Below, in pieces: positions 26,073 to 34,754 of a stretch of DNA of 50,579 bases. The DNA is taken from the NCBI GenBank assembly GCA_017435905.1, contig JAFSEB010000007.1, positions 1-50,579 on the forward strand, in the 5' to 3' direction. The notes under the pieces are model-generated. The model was not told the DNA's origin and did not search any database. It saw only the letters and a list, made by a program, of their open reading frames with translations. Position numbers and translations under genes: made by a program. Positions within the stretch are counted from its first letter, which is position 1; each line of letters opens with the position of its first letter. Source of the DNA: Clostridia bacterium. Lineage in GTDB: Bacteria; Bacillota; Clostridia; Christensenellales; CAG-138.

Positions 26073-28460
26073 ATGGAACGAAACAGCAAAGTCTATGAAA
26101 ATATTCCGGTAGTCCCTCTTCGGGGCCTTGTGGTCCTGCCGGGGGAACTGCTGCATTTTGACGCAGGCAGGCAGGGCAGCATCAAGGCGCTCACCGCTGC
26201 AGGGGAAAAGGACAACCTTGTGTTCCTTACCTCCCAGAAGGACGTCAGGAAAAACGATGTGGGCGAGGAAGATATCTACCGCATCGGCACCATCTGCCGC
26301 ATCCGGCAGACGCTGAACCTTCCCGGCGACACCATGCGTGTGCTCGTTTACGGCATTTGCAGGGCAAGGTTCACCAACATCCGCATGGAAGGCTACCTGA
26401 CGGCGGATGCTATTTCCCTCGATCCTCCTTCCTATGATGAAACGGAAGCGGAAGCCCTTCGCCGCCGTCTTGCATCAGCCCTCGGCGAGTTTGCCGCCCT
26501 TTCCGCCAAGCTTTCCGCCGACACGGCGGAGACCATCAGCCACACGGCGGATGTAGGCGCCTTTGCGGATGCGGTCGCCAATGTGACCCTTGGCAAAACG
26601 GAACAGCGCCAGCAGGTGCTTGAATGCTTCCACGTGCCGGAACGGCTGCGCACGGCGCTTTCCCTTGTGCTCGATGAGATCGAGATCCTCCGTGTGGACA
26701 GGCGCATCTCTCAGGAAGTCAAGCGCAGGGTGGACAAAAACCAGAAGGAATACTATCTGCGTGAGCAGATCAAGGCCATCCGTGCGGAGCTTGGCGAAAC
26801 GGAGCAGACCGAGGCGGATGCCTTCCTTGAAAAGCTCGCCGCAAAGGCCATGCCCGATGAACTGCGTGAAAAGCTGAAAAAGGAGATCGGCCGCTTCCGT
26901 GAACTGCCGGCAGGCTCCCACGAGCAGCCGCAGATGCGCAACTACATCGAGTGCATGCTGGATCTTCCCTGGGTGGAGGAGAGCGAGGACAACCTTGAGC
27001 TTGCCCATGCACGGGAAGTGCTCGATGCGGATCACTACGGCCTTGAAAAGGTGAAGGAACGCATCCTTGAGCACCTTGCCGTAGCAAGGCTCACCGGCAA
27101 GGTAACGGGGCAGATCATCTGCTTCGTAGGCCCTCCGGGCGTCGGCAAGACCTCTGTCAGCGAATCTATCGCCAAGGCCATCGGCCGCAAATTCGTGCGC
27201 ATGAGCCTCGGCGGCATCCACGATGAGGCGGAGATCCGGGGCCACAGGCGCACCTACATCGGCGCCATGCCGGGCCGCATCATCGCTGCCATGCGTGAAG
27301 CCGGCACGGTGAACCCGGTGCTCCTTTTCGATGAGATCGACAAGCTCACCAGCGACATGCGGGGCGATCCTGCTTCTGCTATGCTTGAAGTGCTCGACAG
27401 CGCACAGAACCATGCTTTCCGCGACCACTTCCTTGAAGTGACGTACGATCTTTCCAAGGTGATGTTCATCACCACCGCCAACAGCACCGATACCATCCCG
27501 AGGCCCCTTCTTGACCGTATGGAGGTCATCGAGGTGCCAAGCTATCTTGAAAACGAAAAGCGTGAGATCGCCAAGCACCACCTGCTGCCCAAGCAGATGG
27601 AAAAGCACGGCTTGAAGCGCTCCATGCTCAATGTGCCCGATGAGACCATGGCGGAGCTCATTCGTGGCTATACGAGGGAAGCCGGCGTCAGAAGCCTTGA
27701 ACGCACCCTTGCAAAGGTTTGCCGCAAGGCAGCCTGCGAGATCGGCGAGGGCAAGACCCGTGTGCGCCTGACCACCCAGCGCATGAAGGACTACCTTGGC
27801 CCCGTGCGCTACCTTGATACTGCCTCCCACAGGGAAGACCTTGTGGGTGTTGTGAACGGCCTTGCGTGGACAAGCGTGGGCGGCGAACTGCTTGAGGTGG
27901 AAGTGCAGGCGGTCCCGGGCAGCGGACAGGTGCTGCTGACGGGCAAGCTTGGCGATGTGATGCAGGAAAGCGCAAGGGCGGCCCTGACATATATCAAAGC
28001 CCATGCGGAAGCCTTCGGCATCACCGCAGCCCTTGATAAGCAGGATATCCATGTGCACGTGCCGGAAGGCGCCGTGCCCAAGGACGGCCCCTCCGCAGGC
28101 ATCACCATGATGACGGCCATCACCAGTGCGCTGACGGGTATCCCGGCAAAGGCGAACGTGGCCATGACCGGCGAGATCACCCTTCGGGGCAGAGTGCTGC
28201 CCATCGGCGGTCTCAGGGAAAAGCTGCTGGCAGCGGCAAGGGCGGGCATGAGCGCCGTGATCATTCCGGAAGAGAACAAAAAGGATCTTCACGAAGTGCC
28301 CGAGGAAGTGCGTGATGCGCTGAAAATCACCTTTGCGAAGGATGCCATACAGGTGCTTTCCGCAGCGCTCAAACGCATGCCTAAACCGCAGGCGCAGCAT
28401 GAGGAAGCCGTGATGCCGCTGCATGTCAATGTGCAGGGTCAGCCCGGTGCCATCCAGTAA
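26073..28460 (+). CDS. lon: ATP-dependent protease Lon (LonA)
   Basis: 795 residues, family length. N-terminal substrate-binding domain (about 10-210, [13 protein letters not shown]), AAA+ domain with Walker A GPPGVGKT at 353-360 and the Walker [10 protein letters not shown], and C-terminal serine protease domain with the dyad Ser674 (PKDGPSAG) and Lys717. Degrades misfolded and regulatory proteins in the cytosol. Start ATG 26073 follows AAAAGGA. Own promoter and leader hairpin. engB follows after 19 bases, matching the Bacillus lonA-ysxC order. Confidence 0.97.
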   Translation: MERNSKVYENIPVVPLRGLVVLPGELLHFDAGRQGSIKALTAAGEKDNLVFLTSQKDVRKNDVGEEDIYRIGTICRIRQTLNLPGDTMRVLVYGICRARFTNIRMEGYLTADAISLDPPSYDETEAEALRRRLASALGEFAALSAKLSADTAETISHTADVGAFADAVANVTLGKTEQRQQVLECFHVPERLRTALSLVLDEIEILRVDRRISQEVKRRVDKNQKEYYLREQIKAIRAELGETEQTEADAFLEKLAAKAMPDELREKLKKEIGRFRELPAGSHEQPQMRNYIECMLDLPWVEESEDNLELAHAREVLDADHYGLEKVKERILEHLAVARLTGKVTGQIICFVGPPGVGKTSVSESIAKAIGRKFVRMSLGGIHDEAEIRGHRRTYIGAMPGRIIAAMREAGTVNPVLLFDEIDKLTSDMRGDPASAMLEVLDSAQNHAFRDHFLEVTYDLSKVMFITTANSTDTIPRPLLDRMEVIEVPSYLENEKREIAKHHLLPKQMEKHGLKRSMLNVPDETMAELIRGYTREAGVRSLERTLAKVCRKAACEIGEGKTRVRLTTQRMKDYLGPVRYLDTASHREDLVGVVNGLAWTSVGGELLEVEVQAVPGSGQVLLTGKLGDVMQESARAALTYIKAHAEAFGITAALDKQDIHVHVPEGAVPKDGPSAGITMMTAITSALTGIPAKANVAMTGEITLRGRVLPIGGLREKLLAAARAGMSAVIIPEENKKDLHEVPEEVRDALKITFAKDAIQVLSAALKRMPKPQAQHEEAVMPLHVNVQGQPGAIQ

Positions 28461-28479
28461 CAGAAAAAACGGGGGAACT

Positions 28480-29082
28480 ATGGAGCAGTTCATGATCAAA
28501 AAAGCCGCCTTTGAGACCAGCGTGGGCCTTGGCGGCACATATCCCGAAAGCGGCGTGCAGATCGCCATGGTGGGAAAATCCAACGTGGGAAAATCCAGCC
28601 TCATCAATTCGCTGTGCAACAATTTCAAGCTTGCACGCATTTCCGCCAGCCCCGGAAAAACAAGGCTCATCAATTTTTTTCGCATCAACGATTCCTTCCA
28701 CCTTGTGGACCTGCCCGGCTACGGCTTTGCAAAAGCGCCGAAAACCGAAAAGGAAAAGTGGGGGCAGCTGATGGAGGATTATCTTTCTTCCGGCAGGCTG
28801 ACGCACATCTTTATGCTCATCGATATCCGCCATGCGCCCACGGCGGAGGATAAGCAGATGTTCGAGTGGATCATCTATTACGGCGTGCCCTTTACGCTCA
28901 TCGCCACCAAGAGCGACAAGCTTGCCCGTTCCAAGCGGCAGCAGGCGGCGAATACTGCCGCAAAGCTCCTTGGGGCACCGCCCTATGCCATCCCGTATTC
29001 CTCCGAAAATGCGGAGGGCAGGGAAGAGGTCCTCAAACGCATCGGTGCCATTTTGCAGGATGCAAAGGGCACGAACGAATAA
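28480..29082 (+). CDS. engB: Ribosome-biogenesis GTP-binding protein EngB/YsxC
   Basis: 200 residues. G1 motif GKSNVGKS at 32-39, G2 region SASPGKTRLINFF, G3 DLPGYGFA, and G4-like ATKSDK, the set of the YihA/EngB family. Needed for assembly of the 50S subunit. ATG 28480 follows GGGGGAAC. Co-directional with lon and closed by a terminator. Bacillus has the same lonA-ysxC pairing. Confidence 0.95.
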   Translation: MEQFMIKKAAFETSVGLGGTYPESGVQIAMVGKSNVGKSSLINSLCNNFKLARISASPGKTRLINFFRINDSFHLVDLPGYGFAKAPKTEKEKWGQLMEDYLSSGRLTHIFMLIDIRHAPTAEDKQMFEWIIYYGVPFTLIATKSDKLARSKRQQAANTAAKLLGAPPYAIPYSSENAEGREEVLKRIGAILQDAKGTNE

Positions 29083-29090
29083 CTTTTACA

Positions 29091-29120
29091 AAAAAGAGGC
29101 TTCGGAAGAAGCTTCTTTTT
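29091..29120 (+). terminator. Intrinsic terminator after engB
   Basis: Stem 29091-29103 with 29108-29120 (one G-U pair), GGAA loop and T run. Confidence 0.8.
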
Positions 29121-29173
29121 TATCGATTTCCTATCAATTTCCACGATTGTGGAGCGGAATGTAAAAAAGGGTA

Positions 29174-29202
29174 TTGACAGGGTAAAGTCCCTTTCGCATA
29201 AT
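29174..29202 (+). promoter_or_regulatory. Promoter of the zinc-ribbon gene
   Basis: Consensus TTGACA (29174-29179), 17-base spacer, CATAAT (29197-29202); start codon 36 bases downstream. Confidence 0.7.
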
Positions 29203-29237
29203 AGTGGAGTAAAAACCGATAGCTGGAGGTTATCGAT

Positions 29238-29627
29238 ATGGGCCTTAGGAAATGTCCCCGTTGCGAACTGAATTATATCCGTGAGGATGAAAAATACTGC
29301 GGCGTCTGCCGCCGGGAAATGAAGGGCGAAGGCGATCGCGAGGATACCGTGATCATGTGCATCGAATGCGGCGAAAATCCTGCCGTGAAGGGTGCGGAAC
29401 TTTGCGCCATCTGTCTCAGGGAAGCCCGCCGCCAGGAAAAACTCTCGAGCATCAATGCGGATGTGCACGAGCACAGCGACCTTTCCCTTGATGAAGTGGA
29501 ACTTGATGAGATCGAAGTGCCGCTGCCCGAGGATGGCGAGATCCCGGAAAGCGAGCTCGATGAGATCGACAAGGAACTTGGCGATGTGGACGACGATCCC
29601 CTTGCCGATTCCGACAAAGAAATGTAA
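29238..29627 (+). CDS. Double zinc-ribbon protein with acidic tail, function unknown
   Basis: 129 residues. Two treble-cysteine modules: Cys6-Cys9 with Cys21-Cys24, and Cys41-Cys44 with Cys56-Cys59, both CxxC pairs typical of zinc ribbons. From about residue 75 the chain is strongly acidic (Asp/Glu rich, repeating DEVELDEIEVP-like stretches), suggesting a flexible protein- or RNA-polymerase-contacting tail. No named family recognised. It has its own strong promoter and sits 21 bases before the metallophosphoesterase gene, so the two are probably co-transcribed. Confidence 0.7.
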   Translation: MGLRKCPRCELNYIREDEKYCGVCRREMKGEGDREDTVIMCIECGENPAVKGAELCAICLREARRQEKLSSINADVHEHSDLSLDEVELDEIEVPLPEDGEIPESELDEIDKELGDVDDDPLADSDKEM

Positions 29628-29648
29628 GTGTGATCGCTCTTGGGTGGA

Positions 29649-30341
29649 ATGAAGCTTTTTGCGCTGGCGGATCTGCATCTTTCCGGCAGCGTTGACAAAC
29701 CCATGGATGTGTTCGGCCCCCAGTGGGATAACCACCATGCCAGGATCAAAGAGGCATGGCTCGATACCGTGGGGGAAAATGACCTTGTCCTCATTCCGGG
29801 CGATATCAGCTGGGCGATGCAGCTTAAGGATGCGGTGACCGATTTTGAGACCATTGCGGCACTGCCGGGCGTGAAGCTCATCCTGCGAGGCAACCACGAT
29901 TACTGGTGGAACTCCCTTTCCAAGGTGCGTGCCATCCTGCCGCCGGGCATCCATGCCCTGCAGAACGATGCGTTTATCTGGGGCGATATCGCCATTGCCG
30001 GCTCCCGTGGCTGGCCCTGTCCCGGCAGCATCGGCTTCGATGAAAAAGAGGACCGCCCCATTTATGAACGGGAAGTGATCCGCATGGGGCTTTCCCTTTC
30101 AAAGGTGCCTGCCGGGAAGACCACCGTGTGCATGATGCACTATCCGCCCTTTAACGAGCGGCGCAAGCCTTCCGGCTTTACGGAACTTTTTGAGCAGCAC
30201 AAAGTCAAACATGTGATCTACGGGCACCTGCACGGCAAGGCCTGCAAGAACGCCTTTGAGGGCGAAAGGGAGGGCATCCAATATTCCCTTTGCTCTGCAG
30301 ACCACCTTGAATTCAAACCGAAACTCATCCTTGAGACCTGA
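29649..30341 (+). CDS. Metallophosphoesterase
   Basis: 230 residues. The five-motif calcineurin-like signature is complete: DLH (residues 8-10), GDIS, GNHDYWW, MHYPP and GHLHG near the C-terminus. These residues bind two metals and hydrolyse phosphoesters. The substrate (nucleotide, protein or cell-wall phosphate) is not evident. ATG 29649 is immediately behind GGGTGGA, an unusually short spacing, so start strength may be low. A strong terminator follows. Confidence 0.85.
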   Translation: MKLFALADLHLSGSVDKPMDVFGPQWDNHHARIKEAWLDTVGENDLVLIPGDISWAMQLKDAVTDFETIAALPGVKLILRGNHDYWWNSLSKVRAILPPGIHALQNDAFIWGDIAIAGSRGWPCPGSIGFDEKEDRPIYEREVIRMGLSLSKVPAGKTTVCMMHYPPFNERRKPSGFTELFEQHKVKHVIYGHLHGKACKNAFEGEREGIQYSLCSADHLEFKPKLILET

Positions 30342-30354
30342 AGTGGTGAACAAA

Positions 30355-30386
30355 AACAGCCTCTGAATGAAAGAGGTTGTTTTTTG
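30355..30386 (+). terminator. Intrinsic terminator before the dcw cluster
   Basis: Ten-base-pair stem (30355-30364 with 30372-30381, including one G-U pair) followed by T to 30386. Confidence 0.8.
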
Positions 30387-30401
30387 TTGCGCAAAAACTG
30401 A

Positions 30402-30489
30402 AAAGTGATGAAAACGGCAATAAAAATGGTGTAAAATCAAATAAAAGTGGGTTGAAGTGTTGCAAAGTGGTGCGGTTTCATTGTATAAT
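30402..30489 (+). promoter_or_regulatory. mraZ promoter with 10-bp phased MraZ-box-like repeats
   Basis: AAAGTGG at 30444-30450, GAAGTGT at 30454-30460 and AAAGTGG at 30464-30470 are three direct repeats with exactly 10-bp period, as known for MraZ operators. AAAGTGA at 30402 and AAAGTGT at 30507 are further copies. The promoter is TTGCAA (30460-30465), 18-base spacer, TATAAT (30484-30489), so the third repeat overlaps the -35. Confidence 0.75.
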
Positions 30490-30506
30490 ACACCTACGAT
30501 AATGTG

Positions 30507-30528
30507 AAAGTGTATCCCTATATACTTT
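30507..30528 (+). promoter_or_regulatory. Leader hairpin of mraZ
   Basis: AAAGTGTAT (30507-30515), loop CCCT, ATATACTTT (30520-30528): nine pairs with one G-U, just before the ribosome site. The arms resemble the palindrome in the ftsA leader at 42801. Confidence 0.5.
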
Positions 30529-30552
30529 TGCAGGTTTAAGGAGGCGGACGCG

Positions 30553-31005
30553 ATGCTGATCAACTCGTTTGAGCATACCGTGGACGCCAAGGGCCGGCTT
30601 TTCATTCCGGCCAAGTGGCGCGAGGATCTCGGAAACACCGTCATCGTCACCCGGGGCATGCTGGGGAAGGACGAGGGCAGGTGTCTTTTCGGCATGTCGC
30701 TCGATGTGTGGAACGGTCTCCTTGAACGCTACAACAAAATTGCCATGACGGATGTAAAAGCCCAGAATGCGCTGCGCATGATCTTCGCCAATGCCTGTGA
30801 CTGCGAGCTGGACAAACAGGGCCGCATCCTGATCAGCAATACGCTCAGAAAGTTCGCCGGTATCGATAAGGACGCCGTGCTCGTGGGCATGGGCAACCGC
30901 ATCGAGATCTGGAGTCAGGAAGCCTGGGAAGCAAAGCTTGAACAGAGCGAAGAGGCAGTGGACGAAAACGAAGCGCTTTCCTATCTGGCAGGGCTTGGCA
31001 TATGA
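30553..31005 (+). CDS. mraZ: Transcriptional regulator MraZ
   Basis: 150 residues. Two AbrB-like half-domains: DAKGRLFIPAKWRE at the N-terminus and DKQGRILISNTLRK in the second half. MraZ binds short direct repeats upstream of its own gene and represses the dcw cluster; matching repeats are visible here. AAGGAGGCGG precedes the ATG. Its TGA overlaps the rsmH ATG by four bases. Confidence 0.96.
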   Translation: MLINSFEHTVDAKGRLFIPAKWREDLGNTVIVTRGMLGKDEGRCLFGMSLDVWNGLLERYNKIAMTDVKAQNALRMIFANACDCELDKQGRILISNTLRKFAGIDKDAVLVGMGNRIEIWSQEAWEAKLEQSEEAVDENEALSYLAGLGI

Positions 31006-31946
31006 CGACGATCCGCTTCCACCACATCCCCATCCTGCGGGATACGGTCACAGAACTTCTTGATCCTGCCCGGGGCGGCATCTTTGTGGATGGCACGCTG
31101 GGCGGCGGCGGACATGCGGAGGCGGTGCTTTCACTGCTTCCCGAAGGCAGCAGGCTTTACGGCATTGACCGTGACAGCGCCGCCATTGAAGCCGCAAGCG
31201 CACGGCTCGCTCCTTTTGGCGAAGCCTTCAGCGCACTTCGCGGCAACTTCTTCGATATGAAACAGCTCCTCGCCGCAAAAGGCGTCTTTGGAGTTGACGG
31301 CATCCTTCTTGATCTCGGCGTTTCCTCTCACCAGATCGACACCCCGGAACGCGGCTTTTCCTACCACGAGGAAGCGCCCCTTGATATGCGCATGGATCCT
31401 TCCGCACCGCTCAGCGCCTATGATGTGGTGAACGGCTATCCGCAGGAGGAACTGCAGCGCATCATCCGTGATTACGGCGAGGAACGCTACGCAGGGCGTG
31501 TGGCATCCGCCATCGTCCGGGAACGGGAAAAGGCGCCTCTCAACAGCACCACGGAGCTTGCGGAGATCATCAAGCTGGCGCTTCCCGCCCCTGCAAGGCG
31601 TGAACCGCAGCATCCTGCAAGGCGCACCTTTCAGGCGCTGCGCATTGAGGTGAACGGCGAGCTGGATGGCCTGAAGGAAGCGATGGAAAACGCTCACGAC
31701 CTTCTGAACCCCGGCGGAATCCTTGCGGTGATCACCTTTCACTCCCTTGAAGACCGCATCGTCAAACAAACCTTTAAAACCTTTGAAAACCCCTGCACCT
31801 GCGATCCGCACGCACCCATGTGCACCTGCGGAAAAACGCCTACGGCAAAGGTGCTTACCAAAAAGCCCATCGTGGCGGATGAGGCGGAATTGCGGGAAAA
31901 TTCCCGCGCACACAGCGCAAAGCTGAGAGCCATCAAAAAACTATAA
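31002..31946 (+). CDS. rsmH: 16S rRNA m4C1402 methyltransferase RsmH
   Basis: 314 residues. S-adenosylmethionine motif FVDGTLGGGGHAEAVL near the N-terminus, YGIDRDSAAIE, DGILLDLGVSSHQID and the C-terminal ITFHSLEDRIVKQ conserved block. Methylates N4 of C1402 in the ribosomal P-site. Overlaps the mraZ end by four bases (ATGA), the usual coupling in this cluster. Confidence 0.97.
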   Translation: MTTIRFHHIPILRDTVTELLDPARGGIFVDGTLGGGGHAEAVLSLLPEGSRLYGIDRDSAAIEAASARLAPFGEAFSALRGNFFDMKQLLAAKGVFGVDGILLDLGVSSHQIDTPERGFSYHEEAPLDMRMDPSAPLSAYDVVNGYPQEELQRIIRDYGEERYAGRVASAIVREREKAPLNSTTELAEIIKLALPAPARREPQHPARRTFQALRIEVNGELDGLKEAMENAHDLLNPGGILAVITFHSLEDRIVKQTFKTFENPCTCDPHAPMCTCGKTPTAKVLTKKPIVADEAELRENSRAHSAKLRAIKKL

Positions 31947-31976
31947 AAGTGATAAACGGAAGCGGAGTAGAATACC

Positions 31977-32546
31977 ATGGCAGTAGCGGCAAGAAAAGAC
32001 GAATATCTGTACGCCCCCTCAAGGGTGTATTCGCACAGCCGCCAGGCCACGGCGGAAGCGCTTCCCCAGCAGCCCTATACCGCTTCGCCGGAAGAACAGC
32101 CCACCACAAAGCCTGTACGGCAGGCAGGGCAGCCGGCGGTCAGAACACGGGTCAACAAGGGGCTTTCCCCGAGGCGGCGCCGCAAGCAGCGCATTGCACC
32201 GATGGTGCTCAGCGTTGTGGGCGTATTCGCCATCGCTGCCATGCTCATCGGCGTCATTACCCGCTATGCTTCCATTGCCCTTGCTTACAGTGCGGTCAAT
32301 GATCTTGAAGACAGCATCGAAGAGAGCGAACGCAACATTGCGGCGCTCAACGTGCAGCTCAACAATGCCCTTGACATCAATGCCGCACGGGCGGCTGCCC
32401 TTGAAGCAGGTCTTTGGTACCCTGCGGCAGATCAGATCGTTACCGTCAGGCAAACGGTGGGCAGCTACACCAAGGCGGATGATGGGGGAACTGCAGATGC
32501 ACAGCTGAACGGCACGGTGCCGCTTGGGGATGCGGTAGCGGATTAA
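31977..32546 (+). CDS. ftsL: FtsL-like cell division protein
   Basis: 189 residues, longer than Bacillus FtsL (about 117) because of a 60-residue disordered N-terminus and an extended tail. A basic patch (PRRRRKQR, 65-72), a membrane helix (about 75-97) and a short leucine-rich coiled coil (about 107-140) give the FtsL topology. FtsL bridges FtsB/DivIC and FtsQ/DivIB at the septum. Sequence is poorly conserved in this family, so the call leans on position between rsmH and the PBP. Confidence 0.75.
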   Translation: MAVAARKDEYLYAPSRVYSHSRQATAEALPQQPYTASPEEQPTTKPVRQAGQPAVRTRVNKGLSPRRRRKQRIAPMVLSVVGVFAIAAMLIGVITRYASIALAYSAVNDLEDSIEESERNIAALNVQLNNALDINAARAAALEAGLWYPAADQIVTVRQTVGSYTKADDGGTADAQLNGTVPLGDAVAD

Positions 32547-32572
32547 CTCCTTTGCTCTTTGGAGGAACGCTT

Positions 32573-34714
32573 ATGGGATCACCCGGCATCTCGTATAAAA
32601 CACGGCTTATCGTTGCGCTTGTGCTGATCGCATTTTTGTTTGTGGTGCTGATCGGCCGCCTGTTCTACCTGCAGGTGGTGCAAAGTCAGGAACTGCAGGA
32701 CAGGGCGCTTTCCCAGTGGACGAGAGATACGTCCCTTTCCGCAGCCCGAGGCAGCATACAGGACACCACGGGTGTGGTGCTTGCCCAGAGCGGTACCGCC
32801 TACAAAGTGGTCATTTGGCCCAATAATATCGATGCGGATGAACGCACCCGTATCGCAACGGAACTTTCCGAACTTCTTGAAATGGACTACGCCACGGTGC
32901 TTGGCAAGGTGGCGGATACGAATAAGCAGGAGATCGTTCTTGCACGCCGGGTGGAACGGGAAACGGTGGATCAGATCACCGCACGCAAACTCGGCATCGG
33001 CGTGGGCACCGCTATCGATGTCAAACGCTACTATCCTTCGGGAGACCTGTTTTCCCAGCTTTTGGGCTTCACCACCGTGGACGGTGTGGGACAATCGGGT
33101 CTTGAACAGAAATACGACAAATACCTTGCCGGCGAAAACGGCCGCATGATCACGGAAACGGACCGAAAGGGCAATGCACTTGCATACGGCACGCAGGAAG
33201 TGATCGAACCTGTGGATGGCTACAACCTCATCCTCACGGTGGACAGCGTCTATCAGGCAGCGCTTGAACAGGCCTGTGCGGAAGCCCTTGAAGTGAACAA
33301 GGCTTCCACGGTACAGGGCATCCTGATGAACTGCAGGACCGCCGCAGTGCTCGCCCTGACCACCCAGCCGGATTATGACCCCAACTCACCGCCAAGGCAT
33401 GACGCAGCCCTGCTTTCCTCCGTGACACGCAACCGTGTGGTGGCGGATGCATACGAACCGGGCTCCACGTTCAAACTCATCACATTGGCGGCGGCTCTTG
33501 ACAGCGGCGCTATCGATGAAACCTTCAGCATCAACTGCCCGGGCTACCACGTTGTGAACGGCGAGAAGATCCGCTGCTGGAAGAGCGGCGGTCACGGCGC
33601 ACAGAACCTGTATCAGGTGGCGCAGAACTCCTGCAACCCGGCCTTTATGGCAATGGCACAGGCCATGGGCGTCGAAACGTTTTACGATTACATCTACGCA
33701 TTCGGACTTGGCTCCTCTACGGGGAGCGGGATCACGGGCGAAGCAAGCGGCATCGTGACCCATGAAAAATACATCACGCAGAACACGCTTGCACGCATCG
33801 GCTTCGGCCAAAGCATTGCGGTAACGCCCATTCAGCTTGCAGCGGCTGTGAGCGCTGCGGTAAACGGCGGCAACCTGATGCAGCCCTATGTGCTCGAACG
33901 CATCGTGGCGAACGACGGCACCGTGATCGAGGAAAACTCCCCCACGGTGGTAAGGCGGGTCATCAGCGAACAGACCTCCGCCAAGGTAAGGGCCATCGCA
34001 GAGACCGTGGTGAGCGAGGGCAGCGGCAAAAACGCCGCAGTACCGGGCTACCGCATCGGCGGCAAGACCGGCACCGCCCAAAAGTATGAAAACGGCGCTA
34101 TTGCCGAAGGAAAACTCATCGCTTCCTTTATCGGCTTCGCCCCGGCAGATGATCCCGAATTCGTGTGCCTCATCCTTGTGGATGAACCGCAGGTGGGCAC
34201 CATCTTCGGCAGCACGGTGGCGGCGCCCTTCGTGAAGCAGATGCTCGAAGAAACGCTGCGCCACGCAGGCTACCTCCCCGAGGGCAGCGACAGACCGGTG
34301 GAAGTACCTTCCCTGACCGATCTCACCGTGCAGCAGGCAAAGGATGCGCTTAAAGCGATCGGCCTTGATGCCGCTTATCAGGACGATGCGGCGGAGCTTG
34401 TGATCGCACAGGTGCCTGCAGCAGGGCAGCTTGTGGCGGCAGGTTCGGATGTGCTGCTGTATACGGCAGTGACAAGTGCGGATACCGCCGGCACCGGCGA
34501 GGAGATCCCCGAAGAACTTGTGGAGGTGCCCGAGGTGCTGGGCATGGCAAGGCTTGCAGCCAGCGATGCGCTGAAAAAGAAAGGCCTTTCGATCCTCATC
34601 TATCCGGAGGATCAATCCGGCACAGCCATCCGCCAGTCTCCCATGGCAGGCGAAATGGTGCCGGAAGGTACGGAAGTACTGGTAGAATTCTCAAACACCA
34701 ACATCGGTGATTGA
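32573..34714 (+). CDS. Class B penicillin-binding protein with two PASTA domains
   Basis: 713 residues from ATG 32573 (GGAGG at seven-base spacing). An N-terminal membrane helix (about 8-31) is followed by a dimerisation domain and the transpeptidase domain with Ser298-x-x-Lys301 (GSTFK), Ser353-Cys-Asn355 and Lys498-Thr-Gly. The tail has two PASTA repeats, about residues 580-635 and 645-710, each opening with VEVP. It crosslinks septal peptidoglycan. In Bacillus this slot holds pbpB and spoVD; PASTA domains occur in both, so the division (FtsI-like) and sporulation (SpoVD-like) alternatives remain open. Confidence 0.92.
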   Translation: MGSPGISYKTRLIVALVLIAFLFVVLIGRLFYLQVVQSQELQDRALSQWTRDTSLSAARGSIQDTTGVVLAQSGTAYKVVIWPNNIDADERTRIATELSELLEMDYATVLGKVADTNKQEIVLARRVERETVDQITARKLGIGVGTAIDVKRYYPSGDLFSQLLGFTTVDGVGQSGLEQKYDKYLAGENGRMITETDRKGNALAYGTQEVIEPVDGYNLILTVDSVYQAALEQACAEALEVNKASTVQGILMNCRTAAVLALTTQPDYDPNSPPRHDAALLSSVTRNRVVADAYEPGSTFKLITLAAALDSGAIDETFSINCPGYHVVNGEKIRCWKSGGHGAQNLYQVAQNSCNPAFMAMAQAMGVETFYDYIYAFGLGSSTGSGITGEASGIVTHEKYITQNTLARIGFGQSIAVTPIQLAAAVSAAVNGGNLMQPYVLERIVANDGTVIEENSPTVVRRVISEQTSAKVRAIAETVVSEGSGKNAAVPGYRIGGKTGTAQKYENGAIAEGKLIASFIGFAPADDPEFVCLILVDEPQVGTIFGSTVAAPFVKQMLEETLRHAGYLPEGSDRPVEVPSLTDLTVQQAKDALKAIGLDAAYQDDAAELVIAQVPAAGQLVAAGSDVLLYTAVTSADTAGTGEEIPEELVEVPEVLGMARLAASDALKKKGLSILIYPEDQSGTAIRQSPMAGEMVPEGTEVLVEFSNTNIGD

Positions 34715-34754
34715 TCACACGAAACTGATTTGAACTTTGGAAAGGAATTTGGCG

